The notes beneath the pieces were generated by a model that saw only the letters and a program-made list of their open reading frames with translations, was not told the DNA's origin and made no database searches. From Micromonospora parathelypteridis (GTDB taxonomy: Bacteria; Actinomycetota; Actinomycetes; Mycobacteriales; Micromonosporaceae), in assembly GCF_014201145.1 (NCBI RefSeq), contig NZ_JACHDP010000001.1, positions 1,240,001-1,304,000 of the forward strand: a stretch of DNA of 64,000 nt. Direction: 5' to 3'. This document shows positions 53,367-61,139 of the stretch, piece after piece. Numbering within the stretch: the first letter of the stretch is position 1; every line of letters begins with the position of its first letter. Position numbers and translations under genes: made by a program.

Positions 53367-54185
53367 GTGATCGAGCTCAAGTCCCCCGAGGAGATCCAAC
53401 GGATGGCCGTGACCGGCCAGTTCGTCGGCGAGCTGCTGGCGGAGCTGCGGGCGGTCGCCGCCGTCGGGGTCAACCTGATGGACCTCGAGCACCACGCCCG
53501 CCGCCGGATCAAGGAACGTGGCGCCGAGTCCTGCTACTGGGACTACTCGCCGTCGTTCGGACGCGGCCCGTTCCGCAACGTCCTGTGCCTCTCGGTCAAC
53601 GACGCCGTGCTGCACGGCCTGCCGCACAGCTATGCGCTGCGCGACGGTGACCTGCTGAGCATCGACATGGCGGTCGGGATCGACGGCTGGGTCGCCGACT
53701 CCGCGCTGTCCGTCATCGTCGGCACCGCCGCCGCGGAGGACCTGAAACTGATCGAGGCCACCGAGGTCGCGCTGGAGGCCGGGATCGACGCCGCCGTGGC
53801 GGGCAGTCACCTCGGCGACGTCTCCGCCGCCATCGGCGAGGTCGCCCGCCGCTACGGCTACCGGGTCAACAACGAGTTCGGCGGGCACGGCATCGGCCGC
53901 ACCATGCACGAGGCCCCACACGTGGCCAACGACGGCCGCTCCGGCCGGGGCATGAAGCTCAAGCCCGGCCTGACGATCGCGATCGAGCCGTGGTTCTGCC
54001 GCAGCACCGACAAGATCAAGTTTGACAAGGACGGGTGGACGATCCGGTCCGCGGACGGCTCGCGCACCGCCCACTCCGAGCACACCGTCGCGATCACCGA
54101 GGCCGGCCCCCAGGTGCTGACCACCCGCCCCGGGCACGGCACGACTCCGGGCAACCGCAGCGGGCAGTCCGCCGCGACGTCCTGA
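53367..54185 (+). CDS. map: Type I methionine aminopeptidase
   Basis: A 272-residue pita-bread metallopeptidase removing N-terminal Met. It opens MIELKSPEEIQRMAVTGQFVG. Metal ligands are the Asp residues of DLLSIDMAVGIDGWVADSALS, the His of FGGHGIGRTMHE, and the Glu residues of IAIEPWF and SEHTVAI. The His of NDAVLHGLPH is also present. A C-terminal tail of ~25 residues is extra. GTG 53367 has GGAAGGGAGG upstream. It is probably an accessory copy, as actinomycetes keep another map near the ribosomal operon (outside this window). Confidence 0.94.
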   Translation: MIELKSPEEIQRMAVTGQFVGELLAELRAVAAVGVNLMDLEHHARRRIKERGAESCYWDYSPSFGRGPFRNVLCLSVNDAVLHGLPHSYALRDGDLLSIDMAVGIDGWVADSALSVIVGTAAAEDLKLIEATEVALEAGIDAAVAGSHLGDVSAAIGEVARRYGYRVNNEFGGHGIGRTMHEAPHVANDGRSGRGMKLKPGLTIAIEPWFCRSTDKIKFDKDGWTIRSADGSRTAHSEHTVAITEAGPQVLTTRPGHGTTPGNRSGQSAATS

Positions 54186-54263
54186 CCGACGCCGCCTCGG
54201 GTCCCAGGGTCAGGAACGGTCCACCCCGACACAAACGGCCCGCTTGAGGCACGCGGCCCGCTT

Positions 54264-54337
54264 GATCCACTCAACATCGCCGATGTGGCGGTGTCCTTGC
54301 GGGGAGACACCCCCACATCGCCGATCCGGAGTGGATC
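54264..54337. terminator. Nested hairpin between map and DUF6244 genes
   Basis: Outer arms GATCCACTC/GAGTGGATC (54264-54272, 54329-54337). An inner 12-bp stem is made of ATGTGG/CCACAT and GGTGTC/GACACC around a 10-base loop. ACATCGCCGAT occurs in both halves in the same orientation. It lies between convergent genes and likely stops both. Confidence 0.7.
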
Positions 54338-54344
54338 CAGGTGG

Positions 54345-54608
54345 TCAGTTTCCCAGCGCTCGGACCTTGGCGATCGTCTCCTGAACGTGTTGCTTCGCCG
54401 GGTCCCCACCCTGGGACGCCTGAGCGAGGGCCTGACGATACGCGTCGATCATGCCGATGAGGGGGCCTGCGGCCACGCCCTCCAGAGCCCCGGCGACGAG
54501 CGCCCGTGCCTCGGCTGCGTCCTGGGCCGCCGCTGCGGTCTTGGCCTTCGCTTCGTCGAGCTTCTGCGACGCCGCCGCCAACCGCGCGATGATCTGTGCT
54601 GCGCTCAC
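54345..54608 (-). CDS. DUF6244 family small helical protein
   Basis: An 87-residue, almost entirely helical protein: SAAQIIARLAAASQKLDEAK, then KTAAAAQDAAEARALVAGAL, and a C-terminal helix ending HVQETIAKVRALGN. It matches my recollection of DUF6244 proteins of Micromonosporaceae, which have no known function. Length and helical-hairpin character recall WXG100 proteins, but the central WxG is absent. GTG 54608 has GGGAGG six bases upstream. It is the last gene of the same-strand series with a membrane protein, an FtsK-type ATPase and a receptor-like protein; the gap to the membrane-protein gene is 189 bp. Confidence 0.7.
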   Translation of the reverse strand: MSAAQIIARLAAASQKLDEAKAKTAAAAQDAAEARALVAGALEGVAAGPLIGMIDAYRQALAQASQGGDPAKQHVQETIAKVRALGN

Positions 54609-54797
54609 GCGCGCCCTCCCCTGGTCGACCATCGCCTCCACCGCCGCACCGGCGGAGACCACATGGGAGCGTACGAGATCCGCGCACTGAGCGCGACCGC
54701 CCGCTCGCAGCCGACAAGTCCAAGGTCGACTCGATATCGAGTGGATCATGCCCGGGGCGAGCCCGAGGCAGGTCCGAGGCGGGCTGGGGGCAACCTG

Positions 54798-55613
54798 TCA
54801 GCCGCGCAGGCCGCGGACCATCAGCAGGTAGGCGCAGTAGGCCATCGGCACCAGCAGGAAACAGATCAGGAACCCGAGCGGCAGATAACGCGGCGGGGCC
54901 CCCTCGATCATGGCCGGTCGCCCCCACCGGCCCAGCACCAGGTACCCACCGAAGAACGCCACCGCCGGCAGCCCCGCGCAGATCCACGCGCCGAGGGTGA
55001 AGCCGTCGACCAGGCCGACCCCGGAGGCGAGCACCAGAGCCAGCATCACCACGCCGGCGGCCGCCGCACAGCCGGCGTAGATGGCAACCGACCGAGCCAG
55101 CGGTGACCACGTCGGCAGGAGCACCGGCCGCTGGGCGAGCAGCTCCGCCTGCTGCCCGTGCCGGTCGGCCTCGTCGGCCATCCGCCGGGCGAGCTCCAGC
55201 TCCACCGCCGGGTCGACCGGCACCGCGCGCTGCGCCGGCACCGCGCCCGCCGGGCTCACCGCCGTCGGCAGCGCCAGCCGCGCCTCCCCCGCCGGCACCT
55301 GGGGGTACGCCCCGACCCCCGCCCACCCCGGCGCGCCGGCTGCGCCGGCGGGTCCCCCGTTCCCCGATCCGGGCGCGGTGAAAGAGGGCTCCGCGGCAGC
55401 GGCAGGGGCGGATGCCGGTTGGTGCAGGCCGATCGCTCGACCGAGTTGGTCGAGGCGCTGCCCCTGGATGGTCAACCTCTGCTGCAGGTAGTCGGCGGCG
55501 GCGTGCAGGTCACGGCGGCGCTCGGACTCGGCGGCGGCGTGCTGAACGCCGGCGCGGTGCTGCTCGGCGAGTTGCCGGGCCAGCGCCGCGTACTCCTCGA
55601 AGGACACTGTCAC
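54798..55613 (-). CDS. Coiled-coil membrane protein coupled to the FtsK-like ATPase
   Basis: A 271-residue protein, not assigned to a named family. Residues ~1-60 form an amphipathic helix (EEYAALARQLAEQHRAGVQH; LQQRLTIQGQRLDQLGRAIG). A Pro/Ala/Gly-rich linker spans ~65-125, followed by a second charged helix (LELARRMADEADRHGQQAEL). Three membrane helices lie at ~172-198, 203-228 and ~243-266. The GTG start overlaps the stop of the ATPase gene (GTGA), so the two are made together. The long cytoplasmic helix could dock the ATPase at the membrane; this is inference. Confidence 0.75.
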   Translation of the reverse strand: MTVSFEEYAALARQLAEQHRAGVQHAAAESERRRDLHAAADYLQQRLTIQGQRLDQLGRAIGLHQPASAPAAAAEPSFTAPGSGNGGPAGAAGAPGWAGVGAYPQVPAGEARLALPTAVSPAGAVPAQRAVPVDPAVELELARRMADEADRHGQQAELLAQRPVLLPTWSPLARSVAIYAGCAAAAGVVMLALVLASGVGLVDGFTLGAWICAGLPAVAFFGGYLVLGRWGRPAMIEGAPPRYLPLGFLICFLLVPMAYCAYLLMVRGLRG

Positions 55614-58165
55614 CGCTCCAAGTCCGGCTCGTGCCCGTCGCCGACGAACGGGACGATCAGCCGGGTGCGCTGGTCGTGCCGGTCGACCAGCAGCGCCCGG
55701 TCGGCGCGGGGCGTGTAGGCCAGGTCGTGCATCCCGAGGTGCAGGGCCAGCTCGGACCCGGGCACGTTGAGCGCCACCAGGCAGGCGACGTCGTCACGGT
55801 TCTGGGTGCCGCCGAGGTCGTCGGCGAGCCGCCGCAACCCACGCCACCAACCGAGCAGGTGCACCCCTTGCCCGGGCCCCTGGCGCAGGAGTGCGCGCAG
55901 GTCGTCCAGGCCGGAGCGGAACGTGCTCGGGTCGGCGGCCCCGAGGACCGGCGCGGCGGCGTCCATGCCGAACACCACCAGGTATTCGCGGCCGGTGGGC
56001 TCGGCGGCCAGCGTGGCGATGCGCTCGCGCAGCCCGGCCGCGTCGAGGCGCCGCACCGGGTGACCGGCGGCCCGCAGGACGGTTTCGGTGTCGTCGGCGA
56101 CCGGGCCGGCGGCGGTGACCAGGGAGGCAAGCGCGAACCGGGCATCACCAGGGGTGTGCTGGCGGGCCAGGCTCAGCGTCGCGGCGCGCAGCACGTCCGC
56201 GCCGGTCGGTGCGGTGCCCACCACGGCGAGGTGCCGGCCGGGGGTGGTGTCCATCAGGAACAGCGCGGTGGTGCCGTGCACGTCGACCGTCCGGCCGACC
56301 AGGGCCATCGGGCGTCGGCCACCGGGGCGCAGCCCGGCGAAGGTGGGGTCGTCCTCGACCCGCGCGGCCTCGTACCCCTTGAAGACCGCCGGTGCCCGCG
56401 AGCCCGGCGGGCGGGCCTGCCACAGCTCGTGGCGCAGTGCGGCGAGGTCCGCCGCGGCGGCATGCGCGTCGGGGAAGCGCAGCACGGTGTCGGCGCCGAC
56501 CGCACCGGCGGCGGTGTTGACCACGGCCGAGCCGATCGGCAGGGCCGCGGCGGCGTCGTTGAGCTGGTCGAGCACCCCGCCACCGCCGGGCAGCGCCACC
56601 CGTAGCGCGAACTGCCCGAAGATCGCCTCGGCCCGCCCGTAGAGGGCCTCGATGCCGGTCATGCTCTGGCTGGCCAGTACCAGGTGGATGCCGTACGAGC
56701 GGCCCTTGCGGGCCAACTCCTCCAGCAGGTCGACGGACTCGCGGGCCAGCGCGTCGTTGCCGGCGAGCAGCACCTGGAACTCGTCGATGACCGCCACGAT
56801 GCGCGGCAGCGGGTTGTCGCGGGGCAGGTCGGCGAGTTTGGTGACGCCGTGCCGCTTCAGGGCGGTGGCCCGGCGTTGCGCCTCCCGGCGAAGCTCGCGC
56901 AGCACGGCGAGCCCGTACTCGCGGTCGGACTCGATGCCGACGGCACGGGCGTGCGGCAACCACGACGGGTCCCGCCCGGTGGGCACGAACTCGGTGAAGC
57001 TCACGCCCTCCTTGAAGTCGAGCAGGTAGAGCTGCAGCTCGGCCGGGGAGTAGCGTGCGGCCAACCCGTAGAGGACGTCGAGGAGGAACACCGTCTTGCC
57101 GGCGCCGGTGCGCCCACCGACCAGCCAGTGCGGGGTGGCGTCGTCGAAGGCGAGCGTCAACGCATCGTCGAAGGCGCCGGTCAGCGGGGTGCCGCCGGCC
57201 CGACCGATCACCGTCCGCAGGCCGTTGCCGGCGGACTCGACCCAGCGCCGCTCGGGCAGCAGGTCGGTGAAGGGCAGCGCGTCGGCGCGGCGGGCGGCGG
57301 CGCCCAGGTGCTCGGCGAGCGCGCGTACCGAGGCGGGCGGCGGGTCGCCGTCGAGCAGGACGGGTGCGGCGAGGCCGGTGCCGTCGGCGCTGAACGGGGT
57401 GCCGGGTGGGTCGCCGACGTACGCGTACCCCTGGTTGAGCCGGACCGCGGTGGTGCCGCCCAGCGTCGTCGCGGTCTCTCCGGGCTGCCGCGACGGGTGG
57501 CCGGCGAGCAGCACGCAGACGGCGGCGGCCGGGCCGGCGTGGGTGAGCGCGGCGAGCCGGGCCAGCTCGCGCGGCGGTGGCGCGGCGGTGGCGACCACCA
57601 CCAGCAGGTGCCGGGCGGCGGGCTGGGCGTGCTGCGCGGCGCGGGCGTGCTGCTCGGCGGCGTCCAGCAGCGCGGCCACCTCGGCCTCGCCGGTGGCCGG
57701 CGGGTCGAGCACCCCCGCGTCGAGCAGGGGGCGCAACGGGCCGAAGGTGGCGCCCACGGCGGCGGTGTCGATGCCGGCGACCCGGACCTGCCCGGGCGGT
57801 GCGGTGGCGACCAGCCGCAGCACCAGCGCCCGCAACAGCCCGGCGACCCGCGGGTCGCGGACATCGGCGTCCAGGGCGAGGTGGTGGCCGCCGCCGAGCG
57901 GGACCAGCACCGGGAAGCCGCCGTCCGAGGTGGACGCCTCGCCGATCCGCACCGCGGCCGGCTCGTCGGTCAGTGGCGTGGCGTTCGGGGTGGGAGTGGC
58001 CAGGGCGCCGCCGAGGCGGGCGAGGCGGGCCACCAACTCCTCGGCGCCGGCCGGCGCGACGGCAACCGGTGCCGTGCCGAGCGCGCTCCGGGCGGTGTCC
58101 AGGTGCGCCCGGGCCGCCCGGTGGGAGGCGACCGCCTGCCGGTACGACGACGCGAGCCTGCTCAA
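55610..58165 (-). CDS. FtsK/SpoIIIE-type multi-domain ATPase without membrane helices
   Basis: An 851-residue soluble protein with an N-terminal coiled segment (~1-50). A first degenerate ATPase-like domain spans ~80-300 (FPVLVPLGGGHHLALDADV, FGPLRPLL; no P-loop). A complete motor domain spans ~320-560: Walker A GGRTGAGKT at ~350-358, LYLLDFKEGVSF, Walker B RIVAVIDEF at ~455-463, sensor IHLVLASQS. A third domain (~600-851) has a broken P-loop GTAPTGAD. Three stacked domains with one or more dead sites recall EccC of type VII secretion, but there are no transmembrane helices. The coupled downstream membrane protein may supply the anchor. Substrate (DNA or protein) unknown. Confidence 0.85.
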   Translation of the reverse strand: MSRLASSYRQAVASHRAARAHLDTARSALGTAPVAVAPAGAEELVARLARLGGALATPTPNATPLTDEPAAVRIGEASTSDGGFPVLVPLGGGHHLALDADVRDPRVAGLLRALVLRLVATAPPGQVRVAGIDTAAVGATFGPLRPLLDAGVLDPPATGEAEVAALLDAAEQHARAAQHAQPAARHLLVVVATAAPPPRELARLAALTHAGPAAAVCVLLAGHPSRQPGETATTLGGTTAVRLNQGYAYVGDPPGTPFSADGTGLAAPVLLDGDPPPASVRALAEHLGAAARRADALPFTDLLPERRWVESAGNGLRTVIGRAGGTPLTGAFDDALTLAFDDATPHWLVGGRTGAGKTVFLLDVLYGLAARYSPAELQLYLLDFKEGVSFTEFVPTGRDPSWLPHARAVGIESDREYGLAVLRELRREAQRRATALKRHGVTKLADLPRDNPLPRIVAVIDEFQVLLAGNDALARESVDLLEELARKGRSYGIHLVLASQSMTGIEALYGRAEAIFGQFALRVALPGGGGVLDQLNDAAAALPIGSAVVNTAAGAVGADTVLRFPDAHAAAADLAALRHELWQARPPGSRAPAVFKGYEAARVEDDPTFAGLRPGGRRPMALVGRTVDVHGTTALFLMDTTPGRHLAVVGTAPTGADVLRAATLSLARQHTPGDARFALASLVTAAGPVADDTETVLRAAGHPVRRLDAAGLRERIATLAAEPTGREYLVVFGMDAAAPVLGAADPSTFRSGLDDLRALLRQGPGQGVHLLGWWRGLRRLADDLGGTQNRDDVACLVALNVPGSELALHLGMHDLAYTPRADRALLVDRHDQRTRLIVPFVGDGHEPDLER

Positions 58166-58263
58166 CCTCTGCCCCCAACGCCAACGGCCGCCTGGTCCCA
58201 GGAACCCTAACGGACACCGGTGGCACCCGGACAGTCCTGCGAGGACGTGTCACGCCGGGCCTG

Positions 58264-60960
58264 TCACGCCGGGCCGCAGGCCGCCGGGCCGGACGCGTCG
58301 GCCACCCCGCAGCGGAACACCTCCACCGGCGCCGTCGCCACGTCGGGCACCTGCTCCACCCGCATCAGGGCCAGCCGCTTGTCGACCGGTTCACCCGAGT
58401 CGGGGGTGAACCGGATCAGCCCGGCCACCCCCGGGTAGCCCTGGCCGGCGTTCTGCCGGAGCACCTCCGCGTGCACACCGACCGGGTTGACCGAGGTCGG
58501 CTCCCAGCGTTGACGTGGATCGGCGTGGTGCAGCCGGGCGGCGAGGCTCTCCACCGCCCGGATCAGCATCATCGCCGCGTCGTAGGCGAGGCTGACCCGC
58601 TCGCCGACCTGGTACCCGGTGTCCGGACGGCAGCGCGGCGGGTCGAGCAGGTCGTCGGCCTGGATCCAGGACAGGAAGCTGGCCCGGGCGTCGTCGCGCC
58701 GGTCCTGGGCGGCCCGCAGCGCGGCGCAGGTGGCCAGGGCGGCCTTGGAGACGTACGTGACCGGCAGGTTGCCGGGCGCGGCGGCGCGCAGCCCAGGATT
58801 GGCCATGTAGCGGTTCGCCGAGTCGTCGGCGACCAGGTGCCGGGGCGGGTCGGCGCCGCACTCGCGCAGCGCCCGCAGGAAACCGTCGAACTCCGACCAC
58901 CGACCCGCGTAGAAGAGCAGACCGGGGTACCCGCACTCGCCGGTCAGGCGCTGACCGGTGCGCCACTCGTCGAGGCGCGTGATCCGGGCGCCGAACCGCT
59001 GTCGGAGCCCTTCGACGAGGGTGTTCACGTAGAGGTCCTCGGTGAGTGAGCTGCCCTCCAGTGTCGTGTAGAAGACGTGCGCGTCGTTGACCTTCAACAC
59101 CTGCTGGGCGTACGCGTCGACCATCTCGACCTGATCCGCGTTGGGCGCGGAGATCTGCAGGTAGAGGCGGGAGTTGGCGTCCATCCGGTCGGCGGAGAGC
59201 GTGGGCGCCAGCACCGGCAGACCGACCCGGTTCAACTCGCGCAGCGCTCGGGCGGTGCTGGTCCGGCTCTCCACCAACCCGACGACCCCGAGCACCGTCG
59301 GATCGTCCCGGGCCAGCTCGGCCAGCATCGCCACGGCCCGGTCGGCGTAGATCATCTGTCGGCCACCGTTGGCCACCACGATCCGCAGCAGCGCGGCGCC
59401 GTCGGCCCCGGCCGACTCCTTCAGCAGCGCGTACTGCGCGGTCGCCATGCCCTCGAGCTCCTCCCGCTCGGAGACGTACGACTCCTCGTCGGCACGGGTC
59501 CGGTTACCGGTCAGGGTGCCCAGGTAGACCAGGGTGAGGAAGGGCCGGCGCCGGTCGCTGCGCTGCCAGACCTCCTCGGCAGCCCGGTTCTGCGCGAAGA
59601 TGCGCTGCTGGATGGTCCGCAGCCGCTCCTGGCCGGGGTCGTTGTTGAACACCTGCGCGGCGCTGTCGCTGTAGCCGACACATTCACCGCTGCCGACCAC
59701 CTCGACCGAGACCTGCCCGCCGGTCAGCGAGGGATGGCAGCCCGGCGACCACCGGCTGCCCACCCACGCGCCCGCCGAGACCAGCACCACCAGGCAGAGC
59801 GCCGCCGGCAGGAAACGCCGCGACCACCAGGGCGGGTCGGGCGCGGAGAACGGCCGGATGCCGCCCCGGGAGGGTGGGCCGGTGTCGGTGTCGTCGGGCC
59901 GCAGCGCCACGAGCCAGGCGGCCGGGCGGCGCAGCCGCCGCATCTCCGGCAGCGCCTCGGCCCACTCGTCGTACGCCTCGTCGGCCTCCGTCAACGGGTG
60001 CGGCTCCGGCAGCTCCGGCGGAGGTTGCCCGCCGGACGCGACGATGAGCAGCGGGTCGTTACGGCCGGTCTCGGTGCGGACGTCACCGATCAGGCGGATC
60101 AGTTCCCCGCCGACGTTGCCGGGGGCGACGTGATCGAGCAGCAGCGCCGGGTACGCGGTGCGCCGCCAGTCCGACGGGCGCCACGGCCGACGCCGGTACG
60201 CCTGCCGCAGGTCCTCCAGGAACGCGTGCAGCAGCAGCTTGTTGACCTGGTCGGGTTGCTCGCCGTCGCGCCACCCCGCGGTGAGGCGCTCGGCGAAGCC
60301 GAGGAAGGTGACCGACTGCCGGGGCGCCAGATACTGCTGGCGCATGAACCAGTTGTAGTGCCGCCCGAGGACCGGCACCCGACCGGAGACAGCGGCCCGG
60401 AAGACGACGCCGGGCACGGCGCGACGGACCAGCCAGAGCAGCACCTGCGAGGCGATGCTGACCGCGTCGCCACCGGAGGGCAACGCCTCGGGCGTACGCG
60501 GGCCCCGGCGGTCGCGTAGCCGGCGTACCAGGGCCGAACGGCCGTCGTCGGCGTCGACGCCGAAGCTGAGGCTCTGGTGCATCAGCCAGTCGGCGAGCGG
60601 ATAGTGCCGGAAACGCAGCCGGGCGGCGCCGAACGCCTCCAGCGAGAGCTGCCGGTGCAGCTCGCGCAGCAGCGCCGACACGTCGCCGGCGCCCGGCGGC
60701 GCGTCGGCGTCCAGTACGGCGTGCGGCACCCGCCGCCGGGGGCCCTGGCTGAGGAATCGGCGCAGCGGCACCATCAGGTCCGAGGTGTCGGAGCGGACCA
60801 GCCAGAGCAGCGGCAGTCTCCGGTCACCTCGACGGGGTCGCCGCAGCAGCCGCGCGAGCAGCGCGAAGAACTCCAACCCGCCGGCCGGCAGGCGGTCCCG
60901 TCCTCCGGCGGACTGCCGCTGGCCGATCAACTCGCGCTTGGGCACCTCCGAACGCCGCAC
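58264..60960 (-). CDS. Receptor-like membrane protein: degenerate NTPase-like domain, one helix, periplasmic-binding-protein sensor
   Basis: An 898-residue protein. Residues ~45-310 look like a P-loop NTPase without its P-loop: strand PLLWLVRSDTSDLMVPLRRF where Walker A would be, and ALLLDHVAPGNVGGELIRLI then DPLLIVASGG resembling Walker B and sensor strands. A single membrane helix is at ~382-401. The outer part (~410-898) is a type I periplasmic-binding-protein fold like LivJ (FLTLVYLGTLTG; VLGVVGLVESRTSTARALRE; LPVLAPTLSADRMD). GTG 60960 has GGAGG six bases upstream. It could sense an extracellular small molecule and signal to the ATPase encoded 98 bp downstream; this is inference. Confidence 0.75.
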   Translation of the reverse strand: MRRSEVPKRELIGQRQSAGGRDRLPAGGLEFFALLARLLRRPRRGDRRLPLLWLVRSDTSDLMVPLRRFLSQGPRRRVPHAVLDADAPPGAGDVSALLRELHRQLSLEAFGAARLRFRHYPLADWLMHQSLSFGVDADDGRSALVRRLRDRRGPRTPEALPSGGDAVSIASQVLLWLVRRAVPGVVFRAAVSGRVPVLGRHYNWFMRQQYLAPRQSVTFLGFAERLTAGWRDGEQPDQVNKLLLHAFLEDLRQAYRRRPWRPSDWRRTAYPALLLDHVAPGNVGGELIRLIGDVRTETGRNDPLLIVASGGQPPPELPEPHPLTEADEAYDEWAEALPEMRRLRRPAAWLVALRPDDTDTGPPSRGGIRPFSAPDPPWWSRRFLPAALCLVVLVSAGAWVGSRWSPGCHPSLTGGQVSVEVVGSGECVGYSDSAAQVFNNDPGQERLRTIQQRIFAQNRAAEEVWQRSDRRRPFLTLVYLGTLTGNRTRADEESYVSEREELEGMATAQYALLKESAGADGAALLRIVVANGGRQMIYADRAVAMLAELARDDPTVLGVVGLVESRTSTARALRELNRVGLPVLAPTLSADRMDANSRLYLQISAPNADQVEMVDAYAQQVLKVNDAHVFYTTLEGSSLTEDLYVNTLVEGLRQRFGARITRLDEWRTGQRLTGECGYPGLLFYAGRWSEFDGFLRALRECGADPPRHLVADDSANRYMANPGLRAAAPGNLPVTYVSKAALATCAALRAAQDRRDDARASFLSWIQADDLLDPPRCRPDTGYQVGERVSLAYDAAMMLIRAVESLAARLHHADPRQRWEPTSVNPVGVHAEVLRQNAGQGYPGVAGLIRFTPDSGEPVDKRLALMRVEQVPDVATAPVEVFRCGVADASGPAACGPA

Positions 60961-61139
60961 GCGTCACCTCCGATCCACACAGTGTGACCATGCGGCGCAA
61001 GACCCGCCAGAGCCGGCGACCGACCGCCCACAGAGGACAGCGCCGCCGTACCCGGCGAAGGTCAGCGCGGCGGGCCGGCGACGTTCACCGTTGTCGATTA
61101 GGTTGTCGTGGCGAACACCCGATGGAGGGAGTCCACCCC

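Noticed and set aside
52998..54185. Toxin-antitoxin pair (XRE plus map)
   Set aside because: The genes are divergent and the second is a complete methionine aminopeptidase with all metal ligands, not a toxin fold.
55610..58165. EccC of a type VII secretion system
   Set aside because: No membrane helices, and no EccB/D/E, mycosin or WXG100 gene nearby; only the stacked-ATPase layout is similar.
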